Below are positions 32,861 through 42,580 of a stretch of 64,000 nt of DNA, one piece after another. Origin of the DNA: Corbicula japonica (taxonomy: Eukaryota; Mollusca; Bivalvia; Venerida; Cyrenidae); NCBI GenBank assembly GCA_038501625.1, contig JAZAYU010000114.1:992001-1056000 (forward strand), given 5' to 3'. Positions within the stretch are counted from its first letter, which is position 1, and the number at the start of each line of letters is the position of its first letter. The translations under genes and the position numbers were made by a program. Under the pieces are notes generated by a model. That model was not told where the DNA came from. It did not search any database and saw nothing but the letters and a program-made list of their open reading frames with translations.

Positions 32861-34884
32861 TAACCATTTACTCCATATTACATTCATTTTAATGCATGTG
32901 AGATCAGTGTAGATCCAGACCAGCTAGCACATCTGTGTCGTCTAGTTTGGATCTGAACTGGTCGCATATTGGTAAACAAGAGGGCCATGATGGCCCTGTA
33001 TCGCTCACCTGAGTACAAAAGTACTTTCAGCTTTACCCCAGGGCCAACATTTAAATAATGCTGGTAAAGGGTCTCTTTACAATACTCAACATGAAATATC
33101 TAAGGTCTAGTTGCATTAGTTTCAGAGAACAAGGGGTGTAGTTTGACACTAGCAAACATTCTACATGTCTTCAGTTCTTACTATTTAGCTCTATGTAAAA
33201 ATTGATAAGCCCCTGGGTGGGGCAAATTTGAGCCTGGGGTCATGATATGTATAAACGTGGTAAAGGTCCACAAAGTGATGTTACAAGTAAAAATTCTAAG
33301 CTCTATGTGTTATGGTTCTAGAGAAGAAGACTTTTACAAGATTTTTCTATATAATTCTATGAAAACCCATGACCTCTGGGGCGGGGCAAATTTTGACCCC
33401 AGGGCCATAATTTGAACAACTTTGTTAGAGGTCCATTAGACAATGTTTCATGCCAAATATCTAACCTCTGGCCATTGCGGTTTCGGAAAAGAAGATGTTT
33501 TAAGTTTTTGCAATATATTGATATAAGGAAAACCCATGACCTCTGGGGCGGGGCAAATTTTGACCCCAGGGCCATAATTTGAACAACTTTGTTAGAGGTC
33601 CATTAGACAATGTTTCATGCCAAATATCTAACCTCTGGCCATTGCGGTTTCGGAAAAGAAGATGTTTTAAGTTTTTGCTATATACTGATATAAGGAAAAC
33701 CCATGACCTCTGGGGCGGGGCAAATTTTGACCCCAGGGCCATAATTTGAACAACTTTGTTAGAGGTCTATTAGACAATGTTTCATGCCAAATATCTAACC
33801 TCTGGCCATTGCAGTTTCGGAAAAGAAGATGTTTTAAGTTTTTGCTATATACTGATATAAGGAAAACCCATGACCTCTGGGGCGGGGCAAATTTTGACCC
33901 CAGGGCCATAATTTGAACAACTTTGTTAGAGGTCTATTAGACAATGTTTCATGCCAAATATCTAACCTCTGGCCATTGCGGTTTCGGAAAAGAAGATGTT
34001 TTAAGTTTTTGCTATATACTGATATAAGGAAAACCCATGACCTCTGGGGCGGGGCTAATTTTGAACCCAGGGCTATAATTTTAACAATCTTAGTAGAGGA
34101 CCACTAGGTGATGCTACACACCAAATATCAAAGTTCTAGGCCTTACAGTTTCAGAGAAGAAGATTTTTTAAGTTTTTGCTATATATTGATATAAGGAAAA
34201 CCCATGACCTCTGGGGCGGGGCAAATTTTGACCCCAGGGCCATAATTTGAACAACTTTGTTAGAGGTAGATTAGACAATGTTTCATGCCAAATATCTAAC
34301 TTCTAGCCATTGCGGTTTTGGAGAAGAAGATTTTTAAGTTTTTGCTATATATTTATAAGGAAAACACATGACCCCACCCGGGCGGGGCCAATTTTGACCC
34401 CAGGGCTATAATTTGAACAATCTTGGTAGAGGACCACTAGGTGATGCTACACACCAAATATCAAAGTTCTAGGCCTTACGGTTTCAGAGAAGAAGATTTT
34501 TAAAAATTTCAAATGTTCAAAATCTATTTTTATCCTCTGTGACCTAGATAGGCAATGGACTGGAACCATTTGAACAATTTTGGTAAAGCTTCATGCAAGT
34601 AACATTCCTGCCAAGTTTCAGCAAGATTGGCCACAGGAGTTCAGGAGAAGAAGTCGTTTGAAGAAAAAGTTGACGACGCACGGACGGACGACGGATGACG
34701 GACATCAGGCGATCACAAAAGCTCGCCATGAGCACTTCGTGCTCAGGTGAGCTAAAAAAACAAAAACAAATTAATCTAAAATCGAACAGTGTAGATCCTG
34801 ATCAGATTATACAGATGTGCCAGCTGATCTGGATCTACACTTTGGCCATGATATAAAGGTGAATCTATGGACTAGAGGGATAAT
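32861..34884. mobile_element. GATC-rich MITE split by a Helitron-like insertion
   Basis: Left half 32861-32975 and right half about 34760-34884 together make one MITE. The break falls in the host's central GGTCAGAAATAACC-like segment. Confidence 0.65.
32977..34757. mobile_element. Helitron-like element with 167-bp internal array
   Basis: Starts AAGAGGGCCATGATGGCCC, ends with GGACGGACGACGG, ACAAAAGCTCGCC, a hairpin TGAGCAC-TT-CGTGCTCA and GGTGAGCTAA. A 3' hairpin a few bases before CTAA matches the CTRR rule of Helitrons. The interior is six or more 167-bp units (from about 33357) containing ACCTCTGGGGCGGGGC and CATGCCAAATATCTAACC. No Rep/helicase coding was found. The same 3' end occurs at 1150-1198. 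Confidence 0.7.
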
Positions 34885-34889
34885 TGAAA

Positions 34890-35515
34890 ATGATCTTGTG
34901 CTAGATATGGTACAAAATGAGGCTAGGCATTGTGCAATCACTAACATACAATTTTTTTTCTAAGATTTATGTTGAAAAATGAGCCCAAACACTAAGCGAC
35001 AAATGTGACCTTGACTTAAAGAATTTGGCATCATCAAGACCATGTTGTCATAAGCAATAAAAGTTTGAAAGTTTGATGTGAAATATTAAGAAATGGCAGT
35101 TATAGTTTTCGTGTCAAAATCCAAGTACATAAAGGGGCATAACCCCATCAAATGTGATCATGTCCTTAAAAATTTGGCATTATCTCGAGTGTGTTGTCAT
35201 AAGCGATATAATTTGAAAGTTTGATGAAGAAATATTAAGAAATGGCAAAGTTATAGCCAACGTTAAGTTTTCATGACAGACGCACAGACTGACAGATTAC
35301 GTATCGCCTTTTCTTCATAAGGGCAACACAACAACAGGATTATATGCAACTATTTATCTGAAGCTGGACCGGCAGTGGTGCCACCTATAAATTTTCAGGG
35401 GCAGATAACTGACTTCTATTTCCCACTGGTTTTACGCTACAAAAAAGAAAACATTCTCAGAAACAGGGGCTGTACTCACAATAAATACATTAACAGTTTA
35501 AGGCCAGAGAAAAAA
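34890..35515. other. no gene seen
   Basis: Holds a weak direct repeat (AAGTTTGATG..GAAATATTAAGAAATGG at about 35070 and 35218), of the type seen near 55200. No exon. Confidence 0.4.
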
Positions 35516-35521
35516 AAATTA

Positions 35522-35968
35522 TTAGATTCTCATCTGGATTTTGGGAAAAACAGGGGCGGGTGGACACTTTTTAATTTTATTTTTTATAAACGAAAAACCT
35601 GAGAACAGAAGTAAAAACTAACTTAAAATTTTGAGACAATGGCATTTATAGTTACCGGAACCTTTGGTGTAGAATATTCGTCCATCTTTTCAATTTCTGC
35701 CAAAAAATCATGATAACTTACAAAAATAGCAGGTTGGTGCCTATTCTTGCTTGAAAAGCCAAACCAGTCTTTAATGGTGACACTATCACCTTCGGTAAGC
35801 TTTGACATGATGAACATTTTATTTATTATTGTCGGCCATGTTTTTTTCCATATCCGTGATGGTCTAAAACCTGTTCTGTCCGGAACAGAATATGTACAGA
35901 TTTTTTTACCAATAAATTGTTTTGGGGCAGGTGGTTTTGGATAGGAGTGGGCGGGGATGAGAATCTAA
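35522..35968. mobile_element. 447-bp stretch with perfect 13-bp terminal inverted repeats
   Basis: TTAGATTCTCATC at 35522 and its exact complement GATGAGAATCTAA at 35956-35968, each followed inward by a GGGGCGGGTGG-type or GTGGGCGGGG-type sequence. Contains the small frame at 35623-35817. Confidence 0.45.
35623..35817 (-). CDS. small ORF inside inverted-repeat element, unknown
   Basis: 64 codons; from the second methionine it starts MSKLTEGDSVTIKDWFGF. Balanced composition, acidic C-terminal half (EIEKMDEYS), no domain recognised. It could be a captured exon or a chance frame. A donor/acceptor pair only 25 nt apart inside it is considered fortuitous. Confidence 0.25.
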   Translation of the reverse strand: MFIMSKLTEGDSVTIKDWFGFSSKNRHQPAIFVSYHDFLAEIEKMDEYSTPKVPVTINAIVSKF

Positions 35969-36269
35969 AATATTTTTTTTCTTTTGCCTAATACATCAAT
36001 AATTTATAAATCATAGGAACATGTAAGATTACAAGCAATATATTCTTATACATAAGCAATCAATATAACACATATAGACAGTTTTTATCATGTTAACTTA
36101 GCTCTGTCAAAAGACAGTATCAATAATTTAAAACACATGTAAAATCAGAGATTCTAGTGTATTATTGTTCTTGAAATTCTTGCATAAGGCCAGAGATTCA
36201 AATCAAAAGTCATTGGTTCTATGCTAAAAGAATACACAAAAACAGAATACTATGAAAAAGTCATATTGT

Positions 36270-36490
36270 CTACAAAGTCAACTGGGCTGGTTGGAGTTGA
36301 TTCACCATGGCCACAAGACTTTGCTTGTTGGTAAAGGAACTAGTAGAGGCATTTTCTCTCTGCTTTTTGACTGTGTGGGGGGACTGAATGTGAATTCCTG
36401 CTAAGCATATTTCACTTTTCACTAGTACTTGATCAATTATATCCAGTTTTTGTAAAAACAATTTGCCCAAATCTACACTTCTCTTCATTT
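36270..36490 (-). CDS. possible terminal exon, unknown protein
   Basis: After an AG acceptor (TATCGTTTAG) the frame encodes EMKRSVDLGKLFLQKLDIID and continues for about 72 residues to a stop at 36270. Its composition is protein-like, with an amphipathic N-terminal helix and a Ser/Thr/Gln-rich end. No family recognised, and no partner exon identified upstream on the minus strand. Confidence 0.3.
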
Positions 36491-36540
36491 CTAAACGATA
36501 ATGATAACAGTCCTATCTCATTTAATTTTGAAAAATAATT

Positions 36541-36784
36541 TTAACCCTTAATTCCATAAATAGGCCTTTTCTTACAAGGGAGACCAGTGTAGATCTAGAT
36601 CAGCCAGCTCATTATTGCCACATGATCTGGATCTACACTGTTTGCTTCTTGTTCAGAAGCTTATAAATCTGAAAGTCAACAGTGTAGATCCTGACCAGAT
36701 GACTCGGATATGCTGGCTGATCTGGATCTACACTGGTTTCTAATGTGATAAAAGAATCGATGTATCGATGAAGTAAAGGGTTAA
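36541..36784. mobile_element. GATC-rich TTAA MITE, full copy
   Basis: TTAA at both ends; arms diverged (GTATCGATGAAGTAAAGGG). Confidence 0.7.
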
Positions 36785-36789
36785 AGTTA

Positions 36790-37070
36790 AAGTGTACCCT
36801 TAGAAGTTCTCAGTAGTTATGTACATGTAATACATTTTCTGGCAGATTCATTAACAAGAAAAAAAGTTTTCTGCACAAAATAAATATATGTATACCCATT
36901 ATGTTTGTGTCATGTGTTAAAATTTCCATTTTATAATATAAACCATACAAAGTAAAAATCTAAACAAACAAATAAAATCAAACATAATAAAAGGAAATAA
37001 AACAAATAAAAGAAAACACAACAGCAGAAATTAATGTTAAAAGCAAAAGCACTCCAAATAAGGTTGTGAA
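36790..37070. other. no gene seen
   Basis: A-rich spacer with an AAATAAAAC-type simple stretch at 36970-37020. Confidence 0.4.
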
Positions 37071-37076
37071 GAAATT

Positions 37077-37315
37077 TTAACCCTCTACTCCATAGATACA
37101 CCTTTATTGCATGGGCAAAAAGTATAGATCCAGATTAGCTGGTATATCTGTGCTGTCTGATCAGGATCTACACTGTTTGCTGTTAGACTTATTGGGTTAC
37201 TTCTGTCTAAGATGCGACCAGTGCAGATCAAGATAAGATAGCACATATGTACCAGCTGATTTGGATCTACACTGGTCGCACATGTTAAAACGTGTATATA
37301 CAGAGTAAAGGGTTC
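37077..37315. mobile_element. GATC-rich TTAA MITE, full copy
   Basis: Starts TTAACCCTCTACTCC and ends GAGTAAAGGGTTCA; the right TTAA is mutated. Confidence 0.72.
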
Positions 37316-37462
37316 ATATTATTAAATATCAACCTATGGAAATAAAATTATCCAAGGTCTAGACAAGATTCATGTTACTTTTCAAGATCTCAAAAATAAA
37401 AATATATTATTTCCACTAGCACTATATTGTTTCAACAAGGACTGTATTTTTTTCAACATGTT

Positions 37463-37710
37463 TTAACCCTTTCCTCCAAAGACAAACCTTTATTGCGTTG
37501 GCGAACAGTTTAGATCCAGATCAGCCGGCACATCCATGCCGTCTGATCAGGATCTAAACTGTTCGCTTTTTTATTCATTAGGTTATTTCTGACCTATATT
37601 GACCAGTAAAGATCCTGATCACATGGCATGAATGTGCAGGCTGACCTGGATCTACACTGGTCACACATGCATAAAAATCGCAATAAAGGTTTTATATGAA
37701 GGAAAGTTAA
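37463..37710. mobile_element. GATC-rich TTAA MITE, full copy
   Basis: TTAACCCTTTCCTCC left, GAAGGAAAGTTAA right. Confidence 0.72.
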
Positions 37711-37873
37711 TATTACTTGCCTGTCACATGACTGTCCAGATATCATTAACATACTATACATCAACACTATATTGTAAGCAGAAAGTACACGTAAAACATG
37801 ATCACATTATTATCTAATGACCAGATCTTAAACAAACTAGCTCAGATACAAAGAGCAGTTCATAAGCATGAAC

Positions 37874-38110
37874 CTGATTCAGTCCATGGATACGCCTTTT
37901 ATCACATAGGCAAGCAGTGTAGACCTGGTCTGCAGGCACATCAGTGCCTTTTGATCTGGATGTATACTGCACCCTTCTTGGTCAGAAAAATTTAAAAATC
38001 TAACAGCAAACAGTGCTGATCCAGAACATATGGCACAAATGTGCCAGCTGATCTGGATCTACATTTGTCGCCTATGTGATAACACTTGTATCAATGGAGT
38101 AAACGGTTAA
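37874..38110. mobile_element. GATC-rich TTAA MITE, diverged copy
   Basis: Left end lost its CCCTTTCC; right end TGGAGTAAACGGTTAA. Confidence 0.6.
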
Positions 38111-38114
38111 AATC

Positions 38115-38455
38115 TCATGAAAATTATTTGCAACAGTTAATGTTGATGGTTTATGCACACATGAACTGAACTTGAAATTGACTTGTATCTTTGTACACTG
38201 TTTCATACAAAAACATACAATATCAGGTAGAATTGTATAAATTTGTAAATTTGGACAAGTAAACTTTAATGATTATTAATGCTGTACTTAAATGCTCCTA
38301 CATACCTTTAAGGATTATTTGAACAGTATACCTTTATTATGTATGTGTTGCAAACTAACAATATTAATATATGTATGTATGAATGGAGAATATTATGTTA
38401 ACAAAAGAATGAATATTATTAAGTATATATGTTTATATGTATATGGCCAACATGA
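38115..38455. other. no gene seen
   Basis: AT-rich spacer with TATATGTATGT-type words. Confidence 0.4.
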
Positions 38456-38458
38456 ATG

Positions 38459-38600
38459 TTAACCCTTTCCTCCATAAATACTCATTTTTACACATGTGCG
38501 ACCAGTGTAGATCCACATCAGCCAGCACATCTAGCTGGCTGATCTGGATCTACACTGTTCGCCAACGCAATAAATGTGTGTCTATGGAGGAAAGGGTTAA
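38459..38600. mobile_element. GATC-rich TTAA MITE, short form
   Basis: Only 142 bp: TTAA at both ends with long arms and a single internal palindrome. It looks like an internal-deletion derivative of the 240-bp form. Confidence 0.72.
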
Positions 38601-38604
38601 TACG

Positions 38605-39060
38605 CTCTTCAGTATAGCAATCTATGTTAAAAATGCAAGTTGGCCAGGGGCCAACAATTTAAAAATTGTACATTAATTTTTATATTAAAAATTAACAATT
38701 ACCTGTATAAATTAATTAATACTTGTATTAATAACCATAAGTAATTAAGTACAGAGCCATTGATGCAAGTATATATGGCCACATGTTATTAAATGATATG
38801 AAAAGTTAAATTTAATGCTAGTATAAAAAAGACATAAATTTTGTTCAGTATCAATGGTAGATATCCTAAACATTTTCTTTTTCATAAAGCAAATATCTGA
38901 CATATAGTGGTACCATTATAAACTGTAATCACTGTTTTATATATTTTAACACCAATTAAGATGCCGGCTATGCTTTTAACAGCTATAAATTTACGAACAA
39001 TTGTAAACTGTTAACATTTTTCTACTGTTGCATTCATTTCATAGCTTTCCAAAAATCCAC
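38605..39060. other. no gene seen
   Basis: Very AT-rich spacer. Confidence 0.4.
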
Positions 39061-39064
39061 CTAA

Positions 39065-39700
39065 AGCCTGTCTCACACAGAACACACGGCTCATACGGTT
39101 GGCCACCCGTGTAAACCGTACATACAACCGAACCAACCGTGGCCTTATCCGAGTTACACTCGGGCCATTCGAGTGTATCCGTGAAAGCCGTGTATGATTT
39201 TTAAAACTTTTAAAAAACTGGCACGGGTGCCATGTCCGTGTATGATCGTATTAGCGATCGTATAATCCGTGAAAGACCGTGTGAGACCGTACGAGACCTT
39301 ATATCCAACCGCACATGAAGTTCACTCCACGAGTGAGCTCAACCGTGTCAGTATCGTATATAAATCGTATATAACAAAAGTTGGTGGGACCGTATGTAAA
39401 CCGTGTAAATGTCCAGTTAATCAAGTAAAAGTCGTGTTTAATCGTACTAGGCCGTAACAGACCGTACTTGGAACCGTACAACAATCGTATGATAATCGTT
39501 TGCAAATCGTTTTCAAACCGTGACAAACCTTGCTTGACCGAGTATATCCGCGCTTTGTTCGTACATACTCGTGCTACATTCAAGTTTAAATCATTCCTCA
39601 GGCACGGTTGGAGCTCAATACTCGTACCAGTCAACCCGTGCATAACCGAGTAAACCGTATTGGAACCGTGTGCCCAACCGTGTTCTGTGTGAGACAGGCT
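39065..39700. mobile_element. TAA-target DNA element rich in phased CGT motifs
   Basis: 636 bp with inverted termini AGCCTGTCTCACACAGAACA / TGTTCTGTGTGAGACAGGCT and TAA on each side (39062-39064, 39701-39703). The 3-bp TAA target suggests PIF/Harbinger (inference). The interior is filled with ACCGT/ATCGT words every 9-12 bp. No transposase; the open frames inside are composed of these words and are not credited. Confidence 0.75.
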
Positions 39701-39704
39701 TAAG

Positions 39705-40290
39705 TGAATGCAACAGAGTCTTATTCATTATTTGATATAAAAAATGTGTATCAGGGATTCTAAAATTTTTAAATCTCAATTAAACATTAACCCCAAACCT
39801 GCCATCACCCCCAATCCCAACAATATTGTTTCCCTACTTTACCCTACTAACATTGAACTATGGATATATGCCAGGACAGTTTTATCAAATGAATGTACTG
39901 ATGTCTAGATCTAAGATGTCAACATACATGAAAAGTTTGCCTAAGAAGCATGTAGACATTGTGTTCACTGATTCAAAATTGAATCTCTTAGCTTGAAAAG
40001 ATCAGGCAGTGCCCATCAGCTTTTAAAATTGGAACTATTTTCTTTGCACTGCACTGCACAACCAGGTGTTATTTGGTTTGCAAAAGTTCTAATTTGAGGT
40101 TTTTCTACAGTTAAGTCTGAAAACTAGTTTATTTTAGTCTTCCAACCCAAACAGGAGATAAATTAAAATATTCATGGTCCTGCAGCAAGCAACATTTGAT
40201 TTGACTAGCAAAACACAAATAAAATTTGCATTATACACATGCTTTTCAAGCTTTAAGTAATCAGAATTATGCACATCTAATATACAATGC
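39705..40290. other. no gene seen
   Basis: AT-rich spacer. Confidence 0.4.
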
Positions 40291-40295
40291 TTTGA

Positions 40296-41116
40296 TTAAC
40301 CCTTTCCTCCATATACAGTAAAAACTCCCTAAACCGGATCCTCTATAATCCGGAATCCTCCCAAAACCGCATAATTTTTACGGTCCCGATTTTTTTCCTT
40401 CTTATTTTATAGAAAAGAAAACCTCTGAAAACCGGAACCTCCAAATTCTGGAAACCGGCCTTATTTTTACGATTTTATTTGCTGTTTGCTCTTTAAAAAA
40501 CCTCTAACAACCGGAATTTTGATAATTGTCATCGAATGTGACGAACTCAGGCTGTCTTGTCAAAGTCTTGTGTATTGTCAAGCGTGTAGTTTGAATATAT
40601 ACATGTTCACATATGTAATTAATTGAGTTTGTTGAAAAAATATGATTTTATGAGAAAATAAATTAAAATGTTGGATAAAATTAATTTTGTTATTTTTATT
40701 CCCTAAAATATGTCAAATGTTGCAAAGCAACCAACATTCAATTTAGACTAAGAAAAGACGTTATAACACACTAATTAGAACAACACTTGTCAAATATGGT
40801 GATAAAGGTGAAATCCTCTATAAACCGGAATCCTCTCTAAACCGGACTTTTTCTCCAGTCCCGGTGACCACCGGTTTAGGGAGTTTTTACTGTATACGCA
40901 TTTTTATGCATGTGCAGTCAGTGTAGATCTAGATCAGCCAGCACATCCATGCCGTCTGATCAGGATCTGCACTGGTCGCATTTTGGTCAGAAATAACCTA
41001 ATGAATCAAAAAGCAAACAGTGTAGATCCTGATCAGACGGCACAGATGTGCTGGCTGATCTGGATCTACACTGTTCACCCAAGCAGTAAAGGTGTGTCTG
41101 TGGAGGAAAGGTTTAG
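40296..41116. mobile_element. GATC-rich TTAA MITE interrupted by a nested element
   Basis: Host arms 40296-40315 and 40893-41116. The nested element is at the same TA of the host as in the copy at 27210. Confidence 0.75.
40316..40892. mobile_element. 577-bp Tc1/pogo-like element, nested
   Basis: CAGTAAAAACTCCCTAAACC left, complement right, TA duplicated at 40314-40315 and 40893-40894. Subterminal AACCGGA-CCTCT modules repeat on both sides. Shorter relative of 5629-6680. Confidence 0.8.
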
Positions 41117-41119
41117 AAT

Positions 41120-42030
41120 GTAAACATTTTGAAATTTATGAAACTTATCAAATATCTAAGGATGAAACAATAATTTCTGACATCAAACATAAATACAGTC
41201 TGTTAATACTTGTCAACGGCTAGTCTCTGTTTAATTTTGATTGAAATATACTCATTTTATTAAAAATGTGGTGTTGAATTCACATGTAAGGCACGTGCCA
41301 TGAATAGCCATGTTACTGTATTATTAAGGTTAGTAGCAGATAAGCTTTGAAACATTGTACATGTATATGTTTATCAATTCACAACAATTTAGGGCCCGTT
41401 ATAGAATCTTATATTGAATGATCATCTGTCCTCTTTCACTTCACGACAGATTTTTACCAAAATATTGAAATTTTAATTGGACATTTACCCTTTCAAATCG
41501 GATAATTGTCAAGCCTGATCAAAATTTTAGAATCCCTGATATGTATAAACTGTATTTTATTTTATTACTGCCATTAAGGCTTTATTTAGCTCTCAGCATA
41601 TACATGTACATGTAAAAACTGTTTGAACATTTGGCTTTTGTGTGTAAACCCAACTGCCCTCAAGGCATTCTCAAATATCCGACATGTGTGAATTTTTTTT
41701 CTAAAACCCGAAAACAACAGTTCGTCAAAAGACATATGATAAAATACAACACTTAACAAAAAGGACATGTGGCCAAATGCAACATGTTAGAGAATGGATA
41801 ATTGATATAAATGTATTTCATCATATATCGTCAAAATTTATCTTGGAAATCCGATTACAAATTAACTTCTACGCATGCATAATTGACCAAGGGAGATAAA
41901 CGCATTTTGATCATTATTTGTAGCCGCTTATTGAGCATTATTGATTTTGGACTTCCGGCGCTTGATTTTGTTCCCAAACGAAATTTGGTCATAGTCAAGA
42001 TCTCTAAAAAAACAAATGTTCGGTGTAATA
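41120..42030. other. no gene seen
   Basis: 3' of the SLC6 gene. Part may be its 3' UTR, but no polyadenylation signal could be singled out. Confidence 0.4.
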
Positions 42031-42034
42031 AAAT

Positions 42035-42175
42035 AAATATCACATCCCATTGGGGGAAACAGTACGAAATGTTAACCCTTGAGAAGGTAATGTCAACCTC
42101 GGCTAACGCCTCGGTTGACATTACTTCTCTCGGGTTAACATTTCGTACTGTTTCCCCCAATGGGATGTGATATTT
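42035..42175. repeat. long perfect-type hairpin (64-bp arms, 14-nt loop)
   Basis: Arms 42035-42098 and 42113-42175 are inverted complements apart from a short mismatch patch (CCCTTGAGAAGG versus CCCGAGAGAAG). It lies 250-390 bp downstream of the SLC6 stop codon on the gene's own strand. No target duplication was recognised. Confidence 0.85.
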
Positions 42176-42421
42176 ATATATTATCAGATGGAACCCTTGA
42201 CCAAAACAAACAATCCTCATCATTCGAAAAACTGTCGCATGTTAAAATATTTTTGAGAATATGTTGTATTCTATAAATTGCCTATTTAACCAGATTTTGA
42301 TTCTTTGGATTGTAATTTGCTTTCAAGTGTCTTGCAACAAATTGTTATAGATTCTTCTGGAACCGCCGCCAAATCCTTTTGAAACATATCACAATCTTAT
42401 CAAGTCAACAGTACAACACCC

Positions 42422-42580
42422 CTACACCTCAGCATCCGCCAGCCCATTCTCTCGTTGGGTGAGAGGTTTATTGCTTTCAAGAATCTCTATCGGCACACCA
42501 TCTAACGCTAAACGCTCGGCACGATGCTCCTTAGTTCCTGGTCCATAATCAGGTTCACTTTTACACAAAAACTTTATACT
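42422..42580 (-). CDS. SLC6 last exon (cytosolic C-terminus)
   Basis: Acceptor TTAATTTCAG, 52 codons from [15 protein letters not shown] to ENGLADAEV and TAG at 42424-42422. Confidence 0.88.
   Translation of the reverse strand, partial: SIKFLCKSEPDYGPGTKEHRAERLALDGVPIEILESNKPLTQRENGLADAEV

Noticed and set aside
35716..35750. 25-nt mini-intron inside the small ORF
   Set aside because: Too short for a spliceosomal intron, and the frame is open through it.
39269..39653. Frames of 60-115 codons inside the TAA-flanked element
   Set aside because: Composed of repeated CGT words with no domain; both strands open.
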